NCBI GenBank assembly: GCA_963921355.3 | Contig: OZ001190.1 | Span: 1,736,001 to 1,800,000, forward strand | DNA: 64,000 bases | Reading direction: 5' to 3' | From: CAWUEZ02 sp963921355 | Lineage (GTDB): Bacteria > Pseudomonadota > Alphaproteobacteria > Thalassobaculales > Thalassobaculaceae | In this document: piece by piece, positions 8,741 to 16,971 of the stretch | How the letters are laid out: every line of letters begins with the position of its first letter | Numbering within the stretch: the first letter of the stretch is position 1 | The notes under the pieces: generated by a model | Database searches by the model: none | Seen by the model: the letters and a program-made list of their open reading frames with translations, nothing else | What the model was told of the DNA's origin: nothing | Position numbers and translations under genes: made by a program

Positions 8741-10899
8741 CCGCCGAAGGCTGCCTTGGCCTCGATCTGCCGGCGGTGCAGCACCGGTTCGGTGTAGCCG
8801 CTCGGCTGTTCGCGTCCCTTGAACACCAGATCGCAGGCGGCTTGGAAAGCGACGCTGGCGTCGAAGTCGGACGCCATCGGACGGTAGGCGGAATCACCGG
8901 CATTCTGCTGGTCGACGACTGCCGCCATCCGCTTCATGGTCTCCATCACCTGATCCTCACCGCAGACCCCGTGATGCAGCCAGTTGGCGATGTGCTGGCT
9001 GGAGATCCGCAAGGTGGCCCGGTCCTCCATCAGCCCGACATTGTTGATGTCCGGCACCTTGGAGCAGCCGACACCCTGGTCGACCCAGCGCACGACGTAG
9101 CCGAGGATGCCCTGGGCGTTGTTGTCGAGTTCCGCCTGAATGTCCGCGGGAGACCAGTTCGGCCGGGCGGCGACCGGGACGGTGAGGATGTCGTCCAGGT
9201 TGGCGCGGCCGCGCGACTTCAGCTCGGCCTGGCGGGCCGCGACGTCGACCGTGTGATAGTGGGTCGCGTGCAGAACTGCGGCGGTCGGCGACGGCACCCA
9301 GGCGGTGTTCGCGCCGGCCTTGGGATGGCCGATCTTCTGCTCCAGCATCGCCGCCATCAGGTCCGGCATCGCCCACATGCCCTTGCCGATCTGGGCCTTG
9401 CCGGTCAGGCCGCATTCGAGGCCGATGTCGACGTTCCAGTTCTCGTAGGCCTGGATCCACGCGGAGGTCTTCATATCGCCTTTGCGGATCATCGCGCCGG
9501 CGGCCATGGAGGTGTGCATCTCGTCGCCGGTGCGGTCGAGGAAGCCGGTGTTGATGAACACCACCCGGTCCATGGTGGCGCGGATGCACTCCTTGAGGTT
9601 GACCGTGGTGCGCCGCTCCTCGTCCATGATCCCCATCTTGAGGGTGTTGGCCTCGAGGCCCAGCGCCTGCTCGACGCGGCCGAACAGTTCATTCGCGAAG
9701 GCCACCTCTTCCGGTCCGTGCATCTTGGGTTTGACGATATAGACCGAACCGGCGCGGGAATTGTGCAGCGGACCGTCGCCCTTCAGGTCGTGGATCGCGA
9801 TGGCGCTGGTGAACATCGCGTCCAGAATGCCTTCCGGCACCTCGTTGCCGGCGGAATCCAGAATCGCGTTGTTGGTCATCAGATGGCCGACATTGCGCAC
9901 GAGCATCAGAGAGCGGCCGTGCAGGCTCAGGGTCGAGCCGTCCGGTGCGGTGTAGCTGCGATCGGGATTGAGCTTGCGCTCGACGGTCTGACTGCCCTTG
10001 GCGAAGGTCTCGGTCAGGTTGCCTTTCATCAGGCCGAGCCAGTTGCGATAGACCGCAACCTTGTCCTCGGCATCGACCGCGGCGATCGAGTCCTCGCAGT
10101 CCATGATTGTGCTGACCGCCGCTTCCATGATGACGTCGGCGACGCCGGCCGCGTCGTCCTTGCCGATCGGATGGGTCCGGTCGATCACGATCTCGGCGTG
10201 CAGGTTGTTGCGGGTCAGCAGGATCGCGGACGGGCTGGCCGGATCGCCACGGTAGCCGGCGAACTGGGCCGGATCCTTGAGACCGGTCTCGCCGGCGGCG
10301 GTCGATACCACCAGGGCGCCGTCGCGTACGGTGTAGCCGGCGGCATCGCTGTGGCTTCCCGAGGCGAGGGGGGCAGAGCCATCGAGGAAGTCTCGGGCCC
10401 AGGCGATGACTTTGGCGCCGCGCGCCGGGTTGAAACCACCCGCCCGTTCGGCCCCGCCTTCTTCGGAGATGGCGTCGGTTCCGTACAGGGCGTCGTACAG
10501 GCTGCCCCAACGGGCGTTGGCGGCATTCAGGGCATAGCGCGCGTTCATCACCGGTACGACCAGCTGGGGACCCGCGATGCTCGCGATCTCCGGATCGACC
10601 TTGGTCGTTCCGACCGAGAACGCCGGGCCTTCTTCGACCAGGTAGCCGATCTGCTTCAGAAAGGCCTTATAGCCCTCGAGATCGCTGATCGGGCCTGGGT
10701 TGGCGGTGTGCCAGTCGTCGATCTGAGACTGGATCGTGTCGCGCTTGGTCAGCAGGGCGGCGTTGCGCGGCGCCAGATCGGCAACGATTGCACCCAGGGC
10801 GTCCCAGAAGGCCGTGGGCTCGACCCCGGTTCCGGGCAATGCCTCGGTATTGGCGAAGTCGTACAACGGCTTCGCAACCTTAAGGCCCGCAATCTCCAC
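8737..10899 (-). CDS. glcB: Malate synthase G
   Basis: Condenses glyoxylate and acetyl-CoA to malate in the cytoplasm. At 720 residues it has the full length of the G isoform (about 720-730). Recognisable regions include LLTRNNLHAEIVID, DCEDSIAAVDAEDK, GRSLMLVRNVGHL, IMDEERRTTVNL and WAMPDLMAAMLEQK, covering the TIM barrel and its Arg/Glu/Asp active site. GTG at 10899 is the start, with GGGAGGACC about 7 bases upstream. It converges on the tautomerase gene and probably links glyoxylate made by local aminotransferase or ureidoglycolate reactions to the TCA cycle. A promoter should lie in the 200-base gap to the PilZ gene. Confidence 0.97.
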   Translation of the reverse strand: MEIAGLKVAKPLYDFANTEALPGTGVEPTAFWDALGAIVADLAPRNAALLTKRDTIQSQIDDWHTANPGPISDLEGYKAFLKQIGYLVEEGPAFSVGTTKVDPEIASIAGPQLVVPVMNARYALNAANARWGSLYDALYGTDAISEEGGAERAGGFNPARGAKVIAWARDFLDGSAPLASGSHSDAAGYTVRDGALVVSTAAGETGLKDPAQFAGYRGDPASPSAILLTRNNLHAEIVIDRTHPIGKDDAAGVADVIMEAAVSTIMDCEDSIAAVDAEDKVAVYRNWLGLMKGNLTETFAKGSQTVERKLNPDRSYTAPDGSTLSLHGRSLMLVRNVGHLMTNNAILDSAGNEVPEGILDAMFTSAIAIHDLKGDGPLHNSRAGSVYIVKPKMHGPEEVAFANELFGRVEQALGLEANTLKMGIMDEERRTTVNLKECIRATMDRVVFINTGFLDRTGDEMHTSMAAGAMIRKGDMKTSAWIQAYENWNVDIGLECGLTGKAQIGKGMWAMPDLMAAMLEQKIGHPKAGANTAWVPSPTAAVLHATHYHTVDVAARQAELKSRGRANLDDILTVPVAARPNWSPADIQAELDNNAQGILGYVVRWVDQGVGCSKVPDINNVGLMEDRATLRISSQHIANWLHHGVCGEDQVMETMKRMAAVVDQQNAGDSAYRPMASDFDASVAFQAACDLVFKGREQPSGYTEPVLHRRQIEAKAAFGG

Positions 10900-11099
10900 G
10901 CGATCGGTCCTCCCGCACTCCCACTCGGCGTCATCTGTCTGGAAAAGCTGGGCTTATAAACAAGAAGCACCGCAACGGATCAAGGGAAACCGGCGCACGT
11001 AAGTGATCGCGATCTCGCATCCTCAAACCGAGGTGCGGTCTTCAACCGGACCGCACCGGCGCTCGTTCCAGCGGCACGAATCATGCTAGCCATTCCGAT

Positions 11100-11465
11100 A
11101 TGCGGATACCGTTCCTGTCGAGACCCCAGACCCCCGCCGTCGAGCGCCGACGCCAGACCCGGATTCCGGTCCGCGGAGACAGCTATGTGCGGGTCGAGGG
11201 ACGGGACCTGGCCCTGCTGAACTGGTCCGAGGACGGGTTCCTGGCGGGACCCTATGCCGGCGGGCTGATCCCCGGACAGCGGGCGACCGCACATCTGGTG
11301 GTCCGCGACTATCACGACCGGGATGGTGGTCTCGAGGTGGCGGTCACGGTTGTCGTCAAACGCATCGACAGCCGCGGTCTGGCGGCGCGCTTCTACCAGC
11401 CGGAGCGCTACAAGCGATTGCTGCTGAAAGACTTCTACCGGCGCAAATCGTCGGCCGCCTCCTGA
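11100..11465 (+). CDS. PilZ-domain protein
   Basis: A single-domain protein of 121 residues. It contains RRRQTR near residue 20, followed by a beta segment and NWSEDGFLAG around residue 40. These correspond to the RxxxR and (D/N)xSxxG motifs by which PilZ domains bind cyclic di-GMP. No other domain or membrane segment is seen, so it is probably a small cytoplasmic c-di-GMP receptor acting on a partner. Its stop overlaps the next ATG by one base (TGATG), so it is likely co-translated with the YaiI-family gene. The target process cannot be told from the sequence. Confidence 0.75.
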   Translation: MRIPFLSRPQTPAVERRRQTRIPVRGDSYVRVEGRDLALLNWSEDGFLAGPYAGGLIPGQRATAHLVVRDYHDRDGGLEVAVTVVVKRIDSRGLAARFYQPERYKRLLLKDFYRRKSSAAS

Positions 11466-11914
11466 TGACGACCGCTCGGGTGTTGGTGGATGCGGACGCC
11501 TGTCCGGTGCGCGCCGAAATCCTGACGATCGCGGGGCGCCATGGCGTTGAGGTGTTTCTGGTCAGCAATCGCGGCTTCCGCGTGACCGACCGACCGCAGG
11601 TTCACAACATCGTCGTCGCGGAAGGGCTCGACGCGGCGGATGACTGGATCGCCGAGCGGGCCGGTGCGGGTGATGTGGTCGTCACCGGCGACATTCCGCT
11701 GGCCGCCCGTTGCCTGGAAGCCGGCGCCCGGGTATTCGATCACGCAGGCAAGGCGTTCACGACGAGCAACATCGGCATGGCGCTGTCGATGCGCGACCTG
11801 ATGAGCGACCTGCGGGCCATGGGGGAAGCCTCCGGCGGCAACCGCAGCTTCACCAAGCAGGACCGCGCCCGCTTTCAGCAGGCGCTTGAGCAGGCGCTGC
11901 GATCGGCAGGCTAG
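11465..11914 (+). CDS. YaiI/YqxD family protein (UPF0178/DUF188)
   Basis: 149 residues, the usual family length. It starts with VLVDADACPVRAEI, the DADACPVK-like N-terminal signature, and has DVVVTGDIPLAARCLEAGARVF and LMSDLRAMGE, both conserved in YaiI homologues. The fold is related to PIN-type nucleases and the conserved acidic residues could bind metal, but the cellular role is not established. It overlaps the PilZ gene by one base. The family assignment is secure; a function is not claimed. Confidence 0.9.
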   Translation: MTTARVLVDADACPVRAEILTIAGRHGVEVFLVSNRGFRVTDRPQVHNIVVAEGLDAADDWIAERAGAGDVVVTGDIPLAARCLEAGARVFDHAGKAFTTSNIGMALSMRDLMSDLRAMGEASGGNRSFTKQDRARFQQALEQALRSAG

Positions 11915-11937
11915 CGGTATCAACCGGAGCCCCGGGT

Positions 11938-12414
11938 TCAGCCCAGGGACAGGGTGACCGGGTCGGGCAGATCGACGAACTCCTCGTCATCGGTGCTGCC
12001 GTCGAGGAACATCACGGTCGCGAAGATCGCCGGACGGTCCAGCGCCGTCATCGGATGGTGCCAGACATCGGCCCCATAGGTGATGCCCTGGTCACCGGTG
12101 GCTAGAAACAGCCTGAGACCTGAGGGATCGGGCTGGCCATCGGACCCATGCGGGGCCACAAGGACCAAGTAGCGCGAGACGTCGACCGGCAGGAAGGCCT
12201 GGGACGAGAACGCGTGGCGTTCCATGGTCTGGGTCACCAGCGGCAGGTCGGATGGCGGCGTAAGACTGGTCCTGAAGCACACGCGGGCCGCCGAACCCCG
12301 GCGGTTGTCGTTGAAGGCCGAGTAGTCGGCCCGTCCGGGTTCGGTCGGCAGGTCCAGCACATGGCCGAAACCGGCGAAGGCCTCGGACGTCAGCGGTTCC
12401 GGCGTCAGCTTCAC
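11938..12414 (-). CDS. allA: Ureidoglycolate lyase
   Basis: Cleaves ureidoglycolate to glyoxylate and urea in allantoin breakdown. It has 158 residues, typical for AllA. The N-terminal LTPEPLTSEAFAGFGHVL and the central LVAPHGSDGQPDPSGLRLFLA by fragments, then GITYGADVWHHPMTAL, match the cupin-like AllA family, including the HHP motif. It lies 3 bases after an NMT1-type binding-protein gene and is probably co-transcribed with it. The glyoxylate product fits the nearby malate synthase G. No allantoinase or allantoicase gene is visible in the window. Confidence 0.88.
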   Translation of the reverse strand: MKLTPEPLTSEAFAGFGHVLDLPTEPGRADYSAFNDNRRGSAARVCFRTSLTPPSDLPLVTQTMERHAFSSQAFLPVDVSRYLVLVAPHGSDGQPDPSGLRLFLATGDQGITYGADVWHHPMTALDRPAIFATVMFLDGSTDDEEFVDLPDPVTLSLG

Positions 12415-12417
12415 GGC

Positions 12418-13329
12418 TCAATCCTCCGGTATCGTGGTGGCCGAAAGCTCGGCATCAACGGCGTGTTCGTACGGGACGTCATAGGAAATCAGCCCGCCAG
12501 ACAGCAATGCCGCCTTCAGCCGCACAAAGGCGTCGACCGGGAAAGCGGGGGTCGACGGCCACAGTCCGGACTCGCGAAAGCCGTTCACGATCCTTGCCAG
12601 GGCGGACGCGTCCACGTCCGGGAAGTAGGACTGGACAGTTGCCGCCACCTCGTCCGCTGGGGCTATGGACAGATAGCGCAGGGTCCGTCCGATCCCCCGG
12701 GTCAGGGCGCGACAGGTCTCGCGCTCCCGATCCGCGAAGCTGCGGGTGGTGTAAAAGCTGGTGAAGCCGACATCGCCGCGGGTGGCGAAGCGGTGCCAGA
12801 CATGCCCGATCCCGGATTGGGTGAGCGCTTCGGCATAGGGCTCGAACACCTGGATGACATCGACGGTGCCAGCTTCGAGGGCGACGGCGTTCTCGGCCAT
12901 GGTCCGATCCGGGGCGCGGGTCCACTCCGACGGTGCGACGCCGGCGCGCGACAGGTCGTCCTGCAACGTCATCCAGGGAGTCGGAACCTCGACGGCGACG
13001 GCGAGGCGCTGACCCCTGAGGTCGGTGAAGCGGAAGTCCGGGTTTGGGCGGCGGCCGACCAGCAGGAACGGATCCCGCGCCACGATCTGGGCGAAACAGA
13101 CCAGCGGGCAGTCGCGATCGCGATCGTGGTGCATCATCACCCGCATCGGTCCGCCCCAGGAGACGTCGGCGGCACCGTCCAGCAGGCCCTGGGCGGTATA
13201 GGCGGTCGATGGTGACAGGGTGACCCGGACGTCGACTCCTTCGCGGGCCCAGTCGCCTCGCTCGATCGCGAGATAGAACGGCACGTAGCTTGGCGTGCGC
13301 AGGTTCTCGTAGAGGGTGATCGACGTCAT
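12418..13329 (-). CDS. ABC transporter substrate-binding protein, NMT1/THI5-like
   Basis: A 303-residue periplasmic-binding-protein-like polypeptide. It begins TSITLYENLRTPSYVPFYLAIERGDWAREGVDV, the pattern of SsuA/TauA/NMT1 proteins where the phrase on a nearby 'A..G' ligand lobe is followed by 'GVDV'. No convincing signal peptide is present in front of it, so it may act in the cytoplasm or be exported by another means. No permease or ATPase gene lies beside it. It is 3 bases upstream of allA and 7 bases downstream of the GGCT-like gene, forming a leftward operon. The ligand could be a pyrimidine- or ureide-like compound, by context only. Confidence 0.74.
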   Translation of the reverse strand: MTSITLYENLRTPSYVPFYLAIERGDWAREGVDVRVTLSPSTAYTAQGLLDGAADVSWGGPMRVMMHHDRDRDCPLVCFAQIVARDPFLLVGRRPNPDFRFTDLRGQRLAVAVEVPTPWMTLQDDLSRAGVAPSEWTRAPDRTMAENAVALEAGTVDVIQVFEPYAEALTQSGIGHVWHRFATRGDVGFTSFYTTRSFADRERETCRALTRGIGRTLRYLSIAPADEVAATVQSYFPDVDASALARIVNGFRESGLWPSTPAFPVDAFVRLKAALLSGGLISYDVPYEHAVDAELSATTIPED

Positions 13330-13336
13330 CGGTCCG

Positions 13337-13831
13337 CTACAGGAGTCCGGCGGCGACCAGTCGCAGCCGTCCCCGTTCCCACACGGGTTCGGCTTCGTCC
13401 GGCGTCATTCGCCCGAAACAGTCCATATACTCGGCCGACAGCTCCAGAAAGCCGGGTTTGTAGCGTTCGGCCCAGCCCGCCAGGGTCCAGGTTTCCTCGG
13501 TCGGTTCGACACTGGCGTCGGTGCCGCAGAAAACGGCATCGATCTTGCCGGACGCGACGATCGGACGGCACGGCGCCAGGTCGTAATCATAGTCCTCGAA
13601 GAACCGGATCCGATCGTCCTCGAGCGATGAACGGGACGTGAAGACCATGCCGTCGACCGACCCGTCGCGGTCGTGGACCAGCATCGGAAAACTGTCCCAA
13701 GCGACCCGCACCCGGCGGAACCCGTCGAGCCGCGCCGGCATGAAGACACTGGGGTCGACCGGTCGGTCGACAACCAGTTCGAGGACGTCGACGTCCATCA
13801 GCGTCCCGAAGAAGAAGTAGCAGGTTGCCAT
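13337..13831 (-). CDS. Gamma-glutamylcyclotransferase-like (AIG2/GGCT fold) protein
   Basis: A 164-residue protein starting ATCYFFFGTLMDVDVL. The YFFFGTLMD segment corresponds to the YGSL/YGTL substrate loop of GGCT-like proteins, and VDGMVFTSRSSLEDD with FFEDYDYDLAPC matches the G-x-(V/L)-(F/Y) and E-x-Y region with its general-acid glutamate. ATG 13831 is preferred over an upstream TTG/GTG because the motif is normally within ten residues of the N-terminus. It is probably first in the operon with the binding protein and allA. The substrate is unknown; many family members cleave gamma-glutamyl amines. Confidence 0.66.
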   Translation of the reverse strand: MATCYFFFGTLMDVDVLELVVDRPVDPSVFMPARLDGFRRVRVAWDSFPMLVHDRDGSVDGMVFTSRSSLEDDRIRFFEDYDYDLAPCRPIVASGKIDAVFCGTDASVEPTEETWTLAGWAERYKPGFLELSAEYMDCFGRMTPDEAEPVWERGRLRLVAAGLL

Positions 13832-13948
13832 GGCCTGACCTTGCACCCGTCCCCGTGCAGCGATAGACGATCCGGATAAGCGGCGCAATCTGCCGCCATC
13901 GCCGGTGGCGCAGGACGACTACGCTGGTGGCGGCGGTCGAGGGCTTGG

Positions 13949-14938
13949 GTGGCAGTGATGGGAGAGTCGATCTTGGACGACGAGGCGCCGAGGCTTTGGG
14001 GACAACGGCTCGCGAACTTCGTGGATGTCCGCGTTGGCGGAGAGCGCTTCGAGCTTTACCGCGACGTCACACGGGGTGCCATTCTGATCCTGGCCAATCC
14101 CGATACCAGTGCCGTTGAAGAGGCAATGGCACTCGCCAATCGTGCTGGGTCAGCACTGAACGTTCTCATCCTCGGCCGACAGGATCCGGGACCCGGGATT
14201 CGCCTTCCAGACGCCAGCGGGCGTGTGAGGGAGACCTATTTCGGTGAGCGTGGCGGGGAACCCATGGTCCTGTTGAGCGATGCCGATCAGCGATGCATCG
14301 ACGCGACGTCACTCTCGGTCGGGTGGACCCATCGGATATCGGATCACCTCGCCGATCTGGCGCGCCCACAGCCCGAGCGCCGGCAATCGACGGCGCCGGT
14401 TATGATCGTGCGCAACCTGCTTGACCCGGCCCAGCGCCGCCGGTTGCTTGACGCATTTGACGGTCGACACGAAGAGGGCACGGTCAGCCTGACCCGAGCT
14501 GGCGAAGTCGCCGATACGGTGCTTCCTCAGTTCAAGAAGCGCCGGGACGTCACGCTTGACCCGAAAGAAGAGCTTTATCAGGTGGTGATGTCGGCGATCG
14601 CTCAACGCCTGATGCCGGAACTTCATAAGGCATGGTGGATCGAGAAGCTTCGAACGGAGTCCTTCTACATCGCGGGATACAGTGCGGATCGGGGGGATTT
14701 CTTTGCGCCGCATAGGGCCAACACCCTGCCGCAGACGGCCAAGCGGCGGGTCGCCGTCAGCATCGAACTGAACGACGACTATGAAGGCGGTGGTCTCGTC
14801 TTTCCGGAGTACAGCGACGACGCGTGGCGCGCACCGCCCGGCGGCGGTCTGGTGTTCTCCTGCTCGTTGATGCATGAAGCCCTGCCGACCACCAAGGGCG
14901 TTCGATACGTGCTCCTGGCGTTTCTCAATGAACCGTGA
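13949..14938 (+). CDS. Redoxin-like/2OG-Fe(II) oxygenase fusion with HxA in place of HxD
   Basis: 329 residues in two parts. The first 130 resemble a degenerate peroxiredoxin-like domain (ILILANPDTSAVEEAM, VLLSDADQRC) without the usual CxxC. The C-terminal part is a prolyl-4-hydroxylase-type 2OG-Fe(II) domain (APPGGGLVFSCSLMHEALP, then GVRYVLLAF). In this family the first iron-binding motif normally reads PHRDN; here CAT AGG GCC AAC at 14711-14722 encodes His255-Arg-Ala257-Asn, so the Asp ligand is replaced by Ala. The second His and the 2OG-binding Arg are present. HxA or HxG centres occur in non-heme iron halogenases, but inactivation is also possible. Starts GTG 13949 or ATG 13958 are both plausible. 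Confidence 0.84.
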   Translation: MAVMGESILDDEAPRLWGQRLANFVDVRVGGERFELYRDVTRGAILILANPDTSAVEEAMALANRAGSALNVLILGRQDPGPGIRLPDASGRVRETYFGERGGEPMVLLSDADQRCIDATSLSVGWTHRISDHLADLARPQPERRQSTAPVMIVRNLLDPAQRRRLLDAFDGRHEEGTVSLTRAGEVADTVLPQFKKRRDVTLDPKEELYQVVMSAIAQRLMPELHKAWWIEKLRTESFYIAGYSADRGDFFAPHRANTLPQTAKRRVAVSIELNDDYEGGGLVFPEYSDDAWRAPPGGGLVFSCSLMHEALPTTKGVRYVLLAFLNEP

Positions 14939-14951
14939 CCTTCACCTCGGG

Positions 14952-14972
14952 CGCCCGCAAGCGGTGCGGGCG
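14952..14972. other. 8-bp hairpin after the oxygenase gene
   Basis: CGCCCGCA (14952-14959) and TGCGGGCG (14965-14972) pair perfectly around a 5-base loop, 13 bases after the stop of the oxygenase gene. No T tract follows, so it may be an RNA-stabilising or pausing hairpin rather than a standard intrinsic terminator. Confidence 0.5.
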
Positions 14973-15076
14973 ACCGGCGGGCTTGTCGCTGGCCGAAAAC
15001 ATGCCATTTCGCCCTGTAGGCGATATGGATTTAGCATGTTCACTCAAAACAAGCGGTTGAAGGAACCGACGAGGGG

Positions 15077-16168
15077 ATGAGCCTGTACGAGACTTCCGCT
15101 GTTCCGGGTGTTCCCGATCACCCCGTTGTCCGCCTGGGACGGGTTGGCGTGCTGCTGGTCAACCTCGGCACGCCGGATTCGACCGAGATCCCGGCGATCC
15201 GGCGCTATCTTGCGCAGTTCCTGTCCGACCGGCGGGTCATCGAACTGAACCCGGTGCTCTGGAAGATCCTGCTCTACGGGATCATCCTGCGCACGCGACC
15301 GCCCAAGACGGCCGAGGCCTACCGGGCGATCTGGATGACCGACACGGACGAGTCCCCCCTGCGTCACTACACCCGGGCCCAGGCCGAGGGGCTCGCCGTG
15401 CGCCTCGATCCCGCGGGCGACAGCGTCGTGGTCGACTGGGCCATGCGCTATGGCAACCCGTCGGTCCGCGATCGTATGCGCGCGCTTCAGGATCAGGGCT
15501 GCGACCGGATCTTAGTGTTACCGCTGTATCCGCAATACTCCGCCTCGACGACCGGCACCGTGATCGACGAGGTCGCCCGCGAGCTGCTCGACATGCGGTG
15601 GCAGCCGGCGATCCGGACCCTGCCGGCCTTCCACGATGACGACAGCTACATCACCGCGGTCGCCACGGGGATCGAGCACAGCCTGGCGGCCCTCGACTGG
15701 GAGCCGGAGGTCATCCTTGCGTCGTTCCACGGACTTCCGAAACGCTACTTCATGGCCGGCGACCCCTATCACTGCCATTGCGCCAAGACGGCGCGCCTGG
15801 TGCGCGAGCGCCTCGGTCTGCCGCCGGAACGGTTCCGCCTGACCTTTCAGTCCCGCTTCGGCCGCGAGGAGTGGCTGCAGCCGTACACCGACGAGACCAT
15901 CCAGGCGTTGGCGCGCGACGAAGGGGTGAAACGCCTCGCCGTTGTCACGCCCGGCTTCGTGGCTGACTGCGTGGAGACCCTGGAGGAGATCGCCATTCAG
16001 GGGCGCGAGGAGTTCGAGGAAGCCGGAGGGACCCATTTCGCGGCCCTGCCGTGTATCAACGCCGACGCTGCCGCCATCGACATGCTGGAAACCATGGTGA
16101 TCCGGGAGCTTGGCGGCTGGTGGGAGCCGGTGGCGGTCGCACGCCCGGTTCGGATCGCCGGCGAGTAG
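15077..16168 (+). CDS. hemH: Ferrochelatase
   Basis: Inserts Fe2+ into protoporphyrin IX, the last step of protoheme synthesis, at the inner face of the cytoplasmic membrane. It is 363 residues. Family features are VGVLLVNLGTPDS near the N-terminus, RTRPPKTAEAY, MRYGNPSV, LPLYPQYSASTTGTV, the catalytic-His loop LASFHGLPKRY, and TFQSRFGREEWLQPYTDE near the C-terminus. ATG 15077 follows GAGGGG closely. A 138-base gap separates it from the preceding gene and could hold its own promoter. Nothing in the sequence looks abnormal. Confidence 0.97.
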   Translation: MSLYETSAVPGVPDHPVVRLGRVGVLLVNLGTPDSTEIPAIRRYLAQFLSDRRVIELNPVLWKILLYGIILRTRPPKTAEAYRAIWMTDTDESPLRHYTRAQAEGLAVRLDPAGDSVVVDWAMRYGNPSVRDRMRALQDQGCDRILVLPLYPQYSASTTGTVIDEVARELLDMRWQPAIRTLPAFHDDDSYITAVATGIEHSLAALDWEPEVILASFHGLPKRYFMAGDPYHCHCAKTARLVRERLGLPPERFRLTFQSRFGREEWLQPYTDETIQALARDEGVKRLAVVTPGFVADCVETLEEIAIQGREEFEEAGGTHFAALPCINADAAAIDMLETMVIRELGGWWEPVAVARPVRIAGE

Positions 16169-16197
16169 GCGCAGTCTGACGAAGGCTTGGAGAGGCC

Positions 16198-16962
16198 ATG
16201 GCGACCGCCATTGACCTGGGGGGCAAATGGGCCCTGATCACTGGTGGCGGCAACGGGATCGGGCGGGCGATCGCGGCCCGATTGGCACAGGCCGGCGCCG
16301 GGGTGATCGTGGCCGATCTGCGCATCGCGGACGCGGAGGAAGCGGCCGAGGAAATCGCCGCTGAGACCGGAGGAGACGCGGTCGGCCTCGGCGTCGATGT
16401 CGCCGACCCGGCTTCGGTCGAAGCCCTGGCGGCGGATATCACCCGTCGCGGTCTGCCTCTCGACATCCTGGTGAACAACGCCGGCGTGATGGAACGGACC
16501 GGAATCGCCGATCCCGGGCTCATCGACTCGTGGAAACGGGTCACCGGCGTGATCGCGGATGGCACCGCCTATGTCAGCCACACCTTCGTCGACCGGCTGA
16601 TCGCGTCCCAGGGGGTGATCGTGAACACCGCGTCGATCAACTCCTTTGCGGTCGCCACGACGGCGGCGGCTTATGTCGCCGCCAAGGGCGCGGTGGCCCA
16701 GCTGACCAAGGTGATGGCAGTCGATCTCGCGGCCAAAGGTGTCCGGGTGAACGCCGTGGCCCCGGGGATCATCGCCACGGCCATGACCGCGGATACCCGA
16801 GACGATCCCGACGCGATCGGACGGTTCCTGGCAGCGGTGCCGATGGGGCGTGTGGGGGCGCCCGAAGAAGTCGCCGATGCCGTGCTGTTCCTGTCCAGCG
16901 ATCTGGCACGCTACATCACCGGCGAGATCCTGGCCGTCGACGGTGGCTATCTCGCCCGCTAG
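16198..16962 (+). CDS. SDR-family oxidoreductase
   Basis: A 254-residue classical short-chain dehydrogenase. It has ALITGGGNGIGRAIA (nucleotide binding), ILVNNAGVMER, a catalytic Ser in NTASINSF with Y-V-A-A-K thirteen residues on, and the closing ITGEILAVDGGY. ATG 16198 follows GGAGAGGCC. It sits 29 bases after hemH and may be co-transcribed, although no functional link to heme is known. It converges on the small RTX gene with only 9 bases between stop codons. The substrate is unknown. Confidence 0.87.
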   Translation: MATAIDLGGKWALITGGGNGIGRAIAARLAQAGAGVIVADLRIADAEEAAEEIAAETGGDAVGLGVDVADPASVEALAADITRRGLPLDILVNNAGVMERTGIADPGLIDSWKRVTGVIADGTAYVSHTFVDRLIASQGVIVNTASINSFAVATTAAAYVAAKGAVAQLTKVMAVDLAAKGVRVNAVAPGIIATAMTADTRDDPDAIGRFLAAVPMGRVGAPEEVADAVLFLSSDLARYITGEILAVDGGYLAR

Positions 16963-16971
16963 CCCGGGGAA

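Noticed and set aside
8776..10959. 727-codon open frame antisense to malate synthase G
   Set aside because: The sense strand encodes a complete, typical enzyme; the antisense product has no family pattern and is caused by high GC.
14939..15076. Iron-responsive box before hemH
   Set aside because: The short inverted repeat TCGCC/GGCGA and the AT-rich bases are too weak to support a Fur or Irr site.
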